From contig JBNMPS010000163.1 of the NCBI GenBank assembly GCA_051277005.1, positions 1 to 5,853 of the forward strand: a stretch of 5,853 nt of DNA, in the 5' to 3' direction. How positions within the stretch are numbered: position 1 is the first letter of the stretch; each line of letters starts with the position of its first letter. Under the pieces are notes generated by a model. The model worked only from the letters and a program-made list of their open reading frames with translations, made no database searches and was not told the origin of the DNA. The position numbers and the translations under genes were made by a program. Source of the stretch: Dasania sp051277005. Its GTDB lineage: Bacteria > Pseudomonadota > Gammaproteobacteria > Pseudomonadales > Dasaniaceae. This document shows positions 1 to 4,581 of this stretch, piece after piece.

Positions 1-287
1 AGCGCAGTAAAGCACGTAACCTTCTCGAACGCTTTATCAACTTTGAAGGGGATGTGCTGCGCTTCATGGATAATGAAATAGTGCCTTTTACTAATAATCA
101 GGGCGAGCGAGATATACGAATGACTAAAGTGCATCAAAAAATATCAGGCTGTTTCCGTAGTATGAAAGGAGCCGAAATGTTCTGCCGTATCCGAGGTTAT
201 CTATCAACGTGTCGAAAACAGGGTGTGAACTCAAGCGATGCTCTAGAGCTACTTTTCAATGGCGAGCTGCCTGATTTTGCCAAATAG
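1..287 (+). CDS. tnpC: IS66-family transposase (TnpC), C-terminal part, cut by window edge
   Basis: This is the last 94 codons or so of an IS66-type DDE transposase, which cuts and moves its own element. The reading frame is open from base 3 to a TAG at 285-287, so the gene continues to the left of the window. The visible residues match the conserved end of the family: NLLERF near base 18, then VLRFMDNEIVPFTNNQGERD with the NN..ERD signature that carries the last acidic residue of the catalytic triad. KISGCFRS, then CRIRGYLSTCRKQG and a final SSDALELLFNG segment follow. Full proteins are about 500 residues, so most of it is outside. No frameshift or premature stop is seen in the visible part. 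Whether the whole element is intact cannot be judged here. The GTG at 54 is an internal codon, not a start. Confidence 0.93.
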   Translation, partial: RSKARNLLERFINFEGDVLRFMDNEIVPFTNNQGERDIRMTKVHQKISGCFRSMKGAEMFCRIRGYLSTCRKQGVNSSDALELLFNGELPDFAK

Positions 288-311
288 GCTTTCAATACGC
301 TGAGTAGTTAC
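1..311 (+). mobile_element. Right portion of an IS66-family insertion sequence with probable right end
   Basis: The transposase stop is followed within 25 bp by the sequence CTGAGTAGTTAC, ending at 311. IS66-family elements typically begin GTAA and end TTAC, so 308-311 is the best candidate for the outer edge of the right terminal inverted repeat. The family makes 8-bp target duplications, which would make GATTTTAG (312-319) the right copy. The left end, the other inverted repeat and the accessory genes tnpA/tnpB are outside the window, so the boundary cannot be confirmed by pairing the repeats. That the element is present is clear from the transposase. The exact end is inferred. Confidence 0.55.
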
Positions 312-536
312 GATTTTAGTTTGTTTTTTCAAAACCTACCGGCACCCACGATGATGAGGGTTGGAGAAACTTGGTGTGATAATTTAGCGGTGTTTAGGTA
401 TCGTCATGCCCTGAGTATGGCCGCTAGGTTTAAGGTTTTTGTAGTCGTTAGCGCTAAATCGAACTTTTTGCTAAAGCTCTAGCTTCATTATATTCTCACC
501 GCTACGGCTAACCGTATCTATAATGAGCCCTCTAGC
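312..536. other. Intergenic stretch with several short palindromes, no gene seen
   Basis: I see no convincing open frame on either strand here. The right half carries three short symmetric sequences: TTAGCGCTAA at 448-457, AAGCT-CT-AGCTT at 474-485, and TACGG-CTAA-CCGTA at 503-516. The last lies immediately before the TATAAT box of the next gene. They could be operator half-sites or chance. None is followed by a T-run that would make it a terminator. Confidence 0.4.
494..524 (+). promoter_or_regulatory. Candidate sigma70 promoter for the DUF2970 gene
   Basis: A perfect TATAAT lies at 519-524, and TTCTCA at 494-499 is a poor -35 at a wide 19-bp spacing. A start of transcription 6-8 bases after the -10 would fall at 530-532, only about 5-7 bases before the GTG at 537. 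The mRNA would therefore have almost no leader. A second possible -10, TATATT at 489-494, with TTTGCT at 467-472 (16-bp spacer), would give a longer leader. Confidence 0.4.
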
Positions 537-785
537 GTGAACAAACCAACAAAGCAGCCCCAGCCCCGTTATTTTGAAAAGCCTGACGAAAATGCCAAAC
601 CAGTGGGTTTTTTGGGCATGTTAGTGATTATTTTATCCACTCATCTAGGGGTTAGAACCCGCCAGCAGCGGGAAGATGATTTTAAGCGCGTTAATGGCTT
701 GCACGTCTTTATTGGCGGGGTGGTGTACTTCGTAATCATCATTATTGGCCTGATATTTTTAGTCCGTTATCTCACCAGTGGCTAG
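537..785 (+). CDS. DUF2970 family small membrane protein
   Basis: This 82-residue protein matches the DUF2970 family of small, uncharacterised proteobacterial membrane proteins. A polar N-terminus of about 20 residues precedes the conserved core. In it, FLGMLVIILSTHLGVRTR (about 25-42) corresponds to the family's helix ending in GVR, followed by an acidic and basic linker (QQREDDFKRVNGLH) and one strongly hydrophobic helix (about 57-77) ending in the family-typical LVRYL. Length and layout fit the family, whose function is unknown. The start is uncertain. GTG at 537 is the only start codon that includes the N-terminal segment, yet it has no Shine-Dalgarno sequence and sits just after a TATAAT box. 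An ATG at residue 28 would cut into the core. The gene lies between the IS66 end and the kinase gene, 135 bp before the kinase start, and is probably its own unit. Confidence 0.8.
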   Translation: MNKPTKQPQPRYFEKPDENAKPVGFLGMLVIILSTHLGVRTRQQREDDFKRVNGLHVFIGGVVYFVIIIIGLIFLVRYLTSG

Positions 786-841
786 CCTCACGCTACATTC
801 TTAATCAATCATGCCGTCCGGATAGAAAATTTTGTCATTAA

Positions 842-850
842 TGTTAGAAT
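842..850 (+). promoter_or_regulatory. Possible extended -10 promoter for the RIO-type kinase gene
   Basis: TGTTAGAAT is a TG-N-TAGAAT extended -10 element about 70 bases before the kinase ATG. No good -35 is found at the right distance, as expected for extended -10 promoters, but this also leaves the call weak. Confidence 0.25.
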
Positions 851-920
851 GGGCGTTTTTGTGATGAAGACTATAGTTTAATATCCTCATCAGTACCCCG
901 TGTTACGTAGTAAGGACCGT

Positions 921-1778
921 ATGAAAGTACCCAAGCGCCTCCAGCCGTTAGTTGATGATGGTCTCATTGATGAAGTCGTAAGCCGCCTGATGAGTGGTAA
1001 AGAAGCCGATATTTTCATTGTGCGTTGTGGCGACACAACACGCTGTGCCAAAGTCTATAAAGATGCGGTTAAACGCAGCTTTAAAAAGGCCGCGCAATAC
1101 CAAGAGGGCCGTAAGGTTCGCAGCGGTAGGCGTGCCCGCGCCATGGAAAAACGGTCAAACTATGGCCGCAAGCAGCAAGAAGAAGTGTGGCAAAATGCCG
1201 AGGTGGATGCCCTCACGCTATTAGCGCGAGCAGGCGTGCGAGTCCCTGAAACCTTTGGCTGTGTCGATGGTGTCCTGCTTATGGAGCTGGTCACCGATGA
1301 TGCAGGTGATGTAGCGCCACGGCTTGATGATGTGATGATGTCAGAAGAGCAGGCCCTAGAAGACCACGACACCATGATGCATTATGTGAAGCTCATGCTG
1401 TGTGCAGGTTTGGTGCATGGCGATCTTTCCGAGTTTAATGTGCTCGTTGACGATTACGGCCCCGTCATCATCGATTTACCTCAAGCGGTGAATGCTGCTG
1501 CCAACAACAATGCTCAGTCTATGTTGGCCAGAGATATCAATAACATGACTCGCTACTATGCCGAGTTTGCCCCCAGCTTATTAGCGACTCGTTATGCTGA
1601 GGAAATGTGGGACCATTATGAAAACGGCGAGCTAACACCCGATACCCCCTTATCGGGCATGTTTGAGGGCAGTGGCGAAAGTGCCGATGTTGACTCCGTG
1701 TTAGAAGAGATCAAAGCCGTGATGCAAGAAGAGCAAGAGAAGCAAGAGCGCTTGCGCGAGGCCGAAGAGGAGGATTAA
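921..1778 (+). CDS. RIO1-like serine protein kinase, PA4780 family
   Basis: This is a cytoplasmic atypical protein kinase of the RIO family, of the bacterial type found in Pseudomonas and relatives. From the ATG at 921 it has 285 residues, the usual length. Visible motifs are: MSGKEADIF (24-32), the phosphate-loop region; CAKVYK (42-47) with the ATP-contacting lysine K44; and the RIO-typical basic insert RSFKKAAQYQEGRKVR (52-67). LLMELVTD (119-126) is the hinge. HGDLSEFNVL (166-175) is the catalytic loop with D168 and N173. IIDLPQ (183-188) carries the metal-binding D185. The tail after about 240 is acidic and E/Q/K-rich, probably coiled. All catalytic residues are present, so it should be active. 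Its substrate is unknown. I chose ATG 921 over GTG 900 because homologues begin MK-x-PKR and AAGGA lies at 912-916, though its spacing of 4 is short. The gene ends inside a hairpin. Confidence 0.93.
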   Translation: MKVPKRLQPLVDDGLIDEVVSRLMSGKEADIFIVRCGDTTRCAKVYKDAVKRSFKKAAQYQEGRKVRSGRRARAMEKRSNYGRKQQEEVWQNAEVDALTLLARAGVRVPETFGCVDGVLLMELVTDDAGDVAPRLDDVMMSEEQALEDHDTMMHYVKLMLCAGLVHGDLSEFNVLVDDYGPVIIDLPQAVNAAANNNAQSMLARDINNMTRYYAEFAPSLLATRYAEEMWDHYENGELTPDTPLSGMFEGSGESADVDSVLEEIKAVMQEEQEKQERLREAEEED

Positions 1779-1807
1779 CGAGCGTAATCCTCGTTACCTC
1801 CTCCTCT
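1766..1807 (+). terminator. Long imperfect hairpin overlapping the kinase stop codon
   Basis: AGAGGAGG (1766-1773) pairs with CCTCCTCT (1800-1807), and TAACGAG (1776-1782) pairs with CTCGTTA (1790-1796). A small internal loop (AT opposite CCT) joins the two stems, and a 7-base loop closes the hairpin. The outer arm encodes the last glutamates of the kinase, and the TAA stop is the first three bases of the inner stem. The stem is stable, but AAAATG follows instead of a T-run. It is therefore not a standard rho-independent terminator. It may act as an mRNA 3'-end stabiliser or a pause site. Confidence 0.45.
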
Positions 1808-2069
1808 AAAATGTATTAGCCCCCGGCTGATGTACGGCACTATGCCCCCCCCCCGTTGGAATCTCCTCGGCAAAACAACATAGTAGGCACAGCAATAAAA
1901 CGGTAATCAGTGAGTAATATACCGATTATTTCTGAATAACACCCCCATTCTACAATTTATACCATCTTGCCTTAGTTTTTCAGGTTATGCCGGCTAGTCG
2001 TCATATTAAGCCTTAGGCTGCCAGGGGCAGGAACAATTAAAAATAATGTGTATACAGGGACATCGATAA
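1808..2069. other. Intergenic region, no gene seen; possible promoter for the next ORF
   Basis: Neither strand shows a plausible gene here. TACAAT at 1951-1956, with TTTCTG at 1929-1934 (16-bp spacer), is a fair sigma70 candidate that would give the membrane protein gene a leader of about 105 bases. Two small overlapping symmetric sequences lie at 2009-2030: AGCC-TTA-GGCT, and CTGCC-AGG-GGCAG. They might fold alternately in the leader, but each stem is only 4-5 bp. Confidence 0.35.
1845..1854. repeat. C10 homopolymer run
   Basis: Ten consecutive C residues follow TATG and precede GTTGG. The run lies in non-coding DNA: the ATG just before it opens a frame of only 13 codons. Runs this long tend to slip during replication and sequencing, so its length may vary or be miscalled. 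Confidence 0.9.
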
Positions 2070-2372
2070 ATGTATTTAAGAGTTATGTTGGTGGCACTTA
2101 CTCTTCCCGTAGGAATTTGGTTTTTTTATCTCGCGTTTAATGCGAGTCGAAAGTTGAGATTAGTGTGGATTTCCCCGGCGATTTTGATGATTTTATCCTG
2201 TTTAACCTTAGTGGTTGACCCAGTGCCACCCGAAGAGGTTAGCGATGTTACTCAGTGGCAGTCAATATGGCTTTTAACAGAGCTGTTAATTCGTGCCGGT
2301 ATAGTAAGCATCTCGTTGCTTGTTACCGCTGTTTATTGGTTATCACCCCGCCGAGATGACTTAAATACATAG
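2070..2372 (+). CDS. Hypothetical three-helix inner-membrane protein
   Basis: I do not recognise this 100-residue protein. It has three likely membrane segments: about 4-23 (VMLVALTLPVGIWFFYLAF), 32-49 (VWISPAILMILSCLTLVV) and 66-91 (SIWLLTELLIRAGIVS and onward). A basic loop (SRKLR, 26-30) sits between the first two, and an acidic, proline-containing loop (DPVPPEEVSD, 50-59) between the last two. The short C-terminus is charged. By the positive-inside rule, the N-terminus would lie in the periplasm and the C-terminal SPRRDD in the cytoplasm. The start is supported by AGGGA at 2056-2060 with a 9-base spacer, and a second ATG at 2085 is possible. It stands alone, with about 290 bp before it and 137 bp after it. 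No enzymatic motif is seen. Confidence 0.65.
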   Translation: MYLRVMLVALTLPVGIWFFYLAFNASRKLRLVWISPAILMILSCLTLVVDPVPPEEVSDVTQWQSIWLLTELLIRAGIVSISLLVTAVYWLSPRRDDLNT

Positions 2373-2492
2373 AGTGATTGTGGATTCTGTGCCCCTATGG
2401 TTTGCGGCGGGCTGAACTATCATCAAACCGTCTTTTATATATTAACGACTAAAAAATTAATGATTAACCCCAATTTACCTCCGTATAAAAAA

Positions 2493-2512
2493 CACCGTTA
2501 AAGATAACGGTG
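2493..2512 (-). terminator. Perfect 8-bp hairpin with T6 on the minus strand, covering the formyltransferase start
   Basis: CACCGTTA (2493-2500) and TAACGGTG (2505-2512) are perfect inverted repeats around the four-base loop AAGA. Read leftward, the stem is followed directly by TTTTTT (complement of 2487-2492), the shape of a rho-independent terminator for minus-strand transcripts. Read rightward, no T-run follows, and the last three bases of the stem are the GTG start of the next gene, so the hairpin would hide that start in the mRNA. Confidence 0.6.
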
Positions 2513-3328
2513 CTCTATTCTGCTGGCCACCTAGGTAGTGCCATTATATTGAACGAGCTTTTAAAATGTCCTGACTTAAAAATTGTCGGCGTGATAAAGG
2601 CCGACCCTATGCCCTTTACCAAAAAAGGTTTGAAGGCATTAAAAAGTCATCTCAAAAAAGTGGGGTGGCGTTTTGGCTGGTTACTATTGTGGCAGCGTTG
2701 TGTTCAAGGTTTATTTTTTTTACTTAGCACGTTGTTGCCAGGTAAAGGAGGCTCCTTACAGCCCGCATGGAAATTAGCAAATAGTCTCCATATCCCTTTG
2801 CTTAAGTGTAAACATATTAATGATGAACAAAGCGCTTCGTTTATCAAGGAATGTAAACCAGACCTTATTATTTCGGCTTATTTTAATCAGATTTTGAAGC
2901 CGCATATAATTGCCTTACCCGCCCACGGCGTTCTGAATATTCATCCCGGTTGGTTGCCTGCATACCGGGGGGCTATGGCCTATTTCTGGGTGCTAAAAGC
3001 AGGTGAGGAGCAAGCAGGCATTACTGTTCATTGGATGGATGAAGGTATTGATACTGGCAAGATTGTCGCACGTAAATTGCTTACCTTAAATAAAGGAATG
3101 ACACAGCAAAAAGTATTAGCATTGACGGCAACTGAAGGTGCAAAAATGGTCAAAACTATTGTCAAAAAATTAGGTGATGGAGAGGTAATAAAACCTGTAA
3201 ACATTAATGAGACAGAATATAGCAACTATCACGCTATGCCTAACCGTGATGACTTTAAAACATATTTTATGACCAATAGATTTTTCCGCATTAGAGACAC
3301 GTTAAAAATAATTTTTAAGCACAAGTAG
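2510..3328 (+). CDS. Formyltransferase-family protein (Formyl_trans_N fold)
   Basis: This 272-residue cytoplasmic protein has the fold of enzymes that move a formyl group from 10-formyltetrahydrofolate to an amine, as in purine synthesis, initiator-tRNA formylation and sugar N-formylation. The family signature is clear: LNIHPGWLPAYRG (142-154) with N143 and H145, then VHWMDEGIDTGKIV (173-186) with the catalytic D181. Residues 36-85 form a basic and aromatic insert before the usual core. The tail after about 250 is basic and lacks the OB-fold domain of methionyl-tRNA formyltransferase, so Fmt is unlikely. A free-standing amine or sugar formyltransferase is more likely, with substrate unknown. 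GTG 2510 is the only usable start, because TAA lies in frame at 2486-2488. The three preceding codons (AAG ATA ACG) still read like a Rossmann first strand, but TTA stands where a start would be expected. It has no clear Shine-Dalgarno sequence. The gene looks A/T-richer than the kinase. Confidence 0.85.
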   Translation: MLYSAGHLGSAIILNELLKCPDLKIVGVIKADPMPFTKKGLKALKSHLKKVGWRFGWLLLWQRCVQGLFFLLSTLLPGKGGSLQPAWKLANSLHIPLLKCKHINDEQSASFIKECKPDLIISAYFNQILKPHIIALPAHGVLNIHPGWLPAYRGAMAYFWVLKAGEEQAGITVHWMDEGIDTGKIVARKLLTLNKGMTQQKVLALTATEGAKMVKTIVKKLGDGEVIKPVNINETEYSNYHAMPNRDDFKTYFMTNRFFRIRDTLKIIFKHK

Positions 3329-3353
3329 CTGTATATTGGCGTTGTTTGTTTTG

Positions 3354-3381
3354 TATACTATTGTCAAGCCCCGCAACGGAG
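3354..3381 (+). promoter_or_regulatory. Possible -10 box and strong ribosome binding site for the phospholipase-like gene
   Basis: TATACT at 3354-3359 resembles a sigma70 -10, but no convincing -35 lies upstream; TTGGCG at 3336-3341 is too close. GGAG at 3378-3381, 8 bases before the ATG at 3390, is a good Shine-Dalgarno sequence and decides the start. It rules out the in-frame TTG at 3336. Confidence 0.4.
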
Positions 3382-3389
3382 TTCCCTTA

Positions 3390-3824
3390 ATGCAAATCAT
3401 AAGCAGTGTGCTATCACCAACATTTTTTATAATGTTACTACTATCTGCACCGACACTTAACGCAAGTGAGCTAAAACCCTTTGCCACTGATGGGTGTAGC
3501 GCTTTCCCAGAGGGGACATTCGAGAAAAATGAACTATGGCTCAATTGTTGCACGCTGCATGATTATGCCTATTGGAAGGGGGGCACATACACTCAACGGC
3601 TAAAGGCTGATCAATCATTGAAAAGTTGCGTCTCAGAGGTGGGTGAACCTGCAATTGCAATAATAATGCTTGCTGGGGTTCGAATGGGTGGAATACCTTT
3701 ACTGCCCACCACTTTTCGCTGGGGTTATGGCTGGCCTTACCCTCGATTATATAGCGCTTTAACCTCCAATGAACTCAACCAAGTGCAAGCACATGACCAA
3801 TCATTCAACAGGGTCGTGCAATAA
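3390..3824 (+). CDS. Secreted phospholipase A2-like protein
   Basis: This 144-residue protein has a hydrophobic N-terminus (3-21) ending in a likely signal peptidase site after TLNA (22-25), so it is probably exported to the periplasm or outside. The mature part opens with DGCSAFPEGT (34-43). WLNCCTLHDYAYWKGGT (50-66) follows and resembles the active site of phospholipase A2 enzymes, in which a CCxxHD motif supplies the catalytic histidine (H57 here) and the neighbouring aspartate (D58). Four cysteines (36, 53, 54, 80) could form two disulfides. A second conserved-looking block, AGVRMGG (95-101) then TTFRWGYGWPYPR (107-119), marks a bacterial group of small proteins that I recall as PLA2-like but uncharacterised. 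Lipid hydrolysis is inferred from the motif. The canonical calcium loop YGCxCG is not visible. It lies 61 bp after the formyltransferase and converges with yoeB, 51 bp away. Confidence 0.7.
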   Translation: MQIISSVLSPTFFIMLLLSAPTLNASELKPFATDGCSAFPEGTFEKNELWLNCCTLHDYAYWKGGTYTQRLKADQSLKSCVSEVGEPAIAIIMLAGVRMGGIPLLPTTFRWGYGWPYPRLYSALTSNELNQVQAHDQSFNRVVQ

Positions 3825-3875
3825 ATCGCGCATCCTTTAATTCAAGTACTAGAACTCAAAACAGTCCTCGATAAA

Positions 3876-4145
3876 TCAGTGTTGGTCGTAATGCCCGCCA
3901 ATCGCAAAAATATAAATAGATTGATCGTCGAATTTGTAGATTAAACGATCTTTTTGGGACATCCGCTTGGACCAAAAGCCAGCAAGATTGTGTCGAAGTT
4001 GCTCGGGTTTTCCTAGCCCTGCTGCGGGGTCGGCTTGGAGCATTTCTTTAAGTAACTTACAAAGAGCTTTGTGCAGTTTTTTATCGCTTTCGCGCAGCGC
4101 TTCGTAAGAGACCCAAGTGTTACCCTCAAAGACGAGTGATCTCAT
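3876..4145 (-). CDS. yoeB: YoeB/Txe-family mRNA interferase toxin
   Basis: This 89-residue protein is the toxin of a type II toxin-antitoxin pair. Family members bind the ribosome A site and cleave mRNA during translation. The sequence matches the family along its whole length: MRSLVFEGNTW at the start, SDKKLHKALCKLLKEM (20-35), then GLGKPEQLRHNLAGFWSKR (43-61) and DRLIYKF (66-72). The end is GGHYDQH. Residues equivalent to E46, R65, H83 and Y84 of the E. coli enzyme are present as E48, R67, H85 and Y86, so it should be active. The start at 4145 fits homologues, while the in-frame ATG at 4184 would add 13 unrelated residues from inside the antitoxin gene. The ATG overlaps the antitoxin's last 20 bases, which suggests coupled translation. 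No clear terminator follows it before the convergent gene. Confidence 0.95.
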   Translation of the reverse strand: MRSLVFEGNTWVSYEALRESDKKLHKALCKLLKEMLQADPAAGLGKPEQLRHNLAGFWSKRMSQKDRLIYKFDDQSIYIFAIGGHYDQH

Positions 4146-4398
4146 CCATTTGCTCACTTGTTGGTGTGTATCCGTTGTCTGCATTGTGGGTTGCTAGCGA
4201 TTCAGCAATTTGTTTCATTAGGCTATTATTTTGAAGAACGTAGAGGGTTTCTTGTTCTCTGTCCCAATCATCAGCGCTCATGACAACAAAAGCTTCTCCT
4301 GACCTACGGGTAACTTTAATCGGTGTGTGCGTGCTAACGGCTTGTTCTACAAAGGATTTTAGGTTGTCTCTAAATTGGTTTACACTGACTGTGTCCAT
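4126..4398 (-). CDS. yefM: YefM/Phd-family antitoxin
   Basis: This 90-residue antitoxin neutralises the YoeB-type toxin encoded immediately downstream and represses their shared promoter. The N-terminal half is the DNA-binding Phd/YefM fold: MDTVSVNQFRDNLKSFVEQA (1-20), then PIKVTRRSGEAFVVMSADDWD (26-46) with the family-typical VVMS. The rest, from about 50, is the toxin-binding tail (LYVLQNNSLMKQIAES, then an acidic end). The ATG at 4398 fits homologues and has GGTGA four bases upstream. Starting at 4458 would add 20 residues across the promoter and operator. It is the first gene of a two-gene operon and overlaps the toxin by 20 bases in another frame, the usual order for this family. Confidence 0.94.
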   Translation of the reverse strand: MDTVSVNQFRDNLKSFVEQAVSTHTPIKVTRRSGEAFVVMSADDWDREQETLYVLQNNSLMKQIAESLATHNADNGYTPTSEQMDEITRL

Positions 4399-4410
4399 AA
4401 CTTCACCATA

Positions 4411-4429
4411 TGTACTGGAATGCCGTACA
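4411..4429 (-). promoter_or_regulatory. Probable YefM operator, TGTAC-N9-GTACA inverted repeat
   Basis: TGTAC (4411-4415) and GTACA (4425-4429) form a perfect inverted repeat with 9 bases between, lying just downstream of the -10 box and 12 bases before the antitoxin ATG. The E. coli YefM repressor recognises palindromes with a TGTACA core, so these half-sites fit well. Binding here would block transcription start. Confidence 0.7.
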
Positions 4430-4458
4430 ACTATAATGGTTATTCCTTTACAAGGCAA
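4430..4458 (-). promoter_or_regulatory. Sigma70 promoter of the toxin-antitoxin operon
   Basis: Read leftward, TTGCCT (4458-4453) and TATAGT (4435-4430) are separated by exactly 17 bases. The -10 ends 31 bases before the antitoxin start and abuts the TGTAC/GTACA operator. This is the best-formed promoter in the window. Confidence 0.75.
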
Positions 4459-4553
4459 TCGACCGGATGCTGAAAGCTACATCATTTTTGCGGATGTCGT
4501 GTAGCGCTATTTTATACGAAAAATTCGCTTCTCTTCCCTCTATTTGGTGATTT

Positions 4554-4565
4554 TGGGCGTTAGAT
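4554..4565 (+). other. attC-like core site GTTAGAT within TGGGCGTTAG
   Basis: GTTAGAT (4559-4565) fits the integron core GTTRRRY, and the preceding TGGGC resembles the 3' end of many attC sites. It lies 16 bases before the exporter ATG, the usual position of a cassette gene after a junction. No complementary RYYYAAC arm is found within about 150 bp upstream, so a functional site is doubtful. Confidence 0.2.
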
Positions 4566-4581
4566 ACTCTAGGAAGTTTTA

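Noticed and set aside
1160..1375. Minus-strand ORF of 71 codons, serine/threonine-rich.
   Set aside because: It lies wholly inside the kinase gene and its composition is that of an antisense shadow frame.
1830..1883. Short ORF through the C10 run that could be a phase-variable gene.
   Set aside because: In the frame of the nearest ATG it gives 13 codons, and the other frames also close quickly, so no gene is switched by the run.
3336..3389. TTG start giving an 18-residue longer phospholipase-like protein.
   Set aside because: It has no ribosome binding site, whereas ATG 3390 has GGAG at 8 bases and gives a normal signal peptide at the N-terminus.
4399..4458. Upstream in-frame start for the YefM antitoxin.
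   Set aside because: It would place the coding region across the TATAGT box and the operator, and the extra 20 residues are not part of the family.
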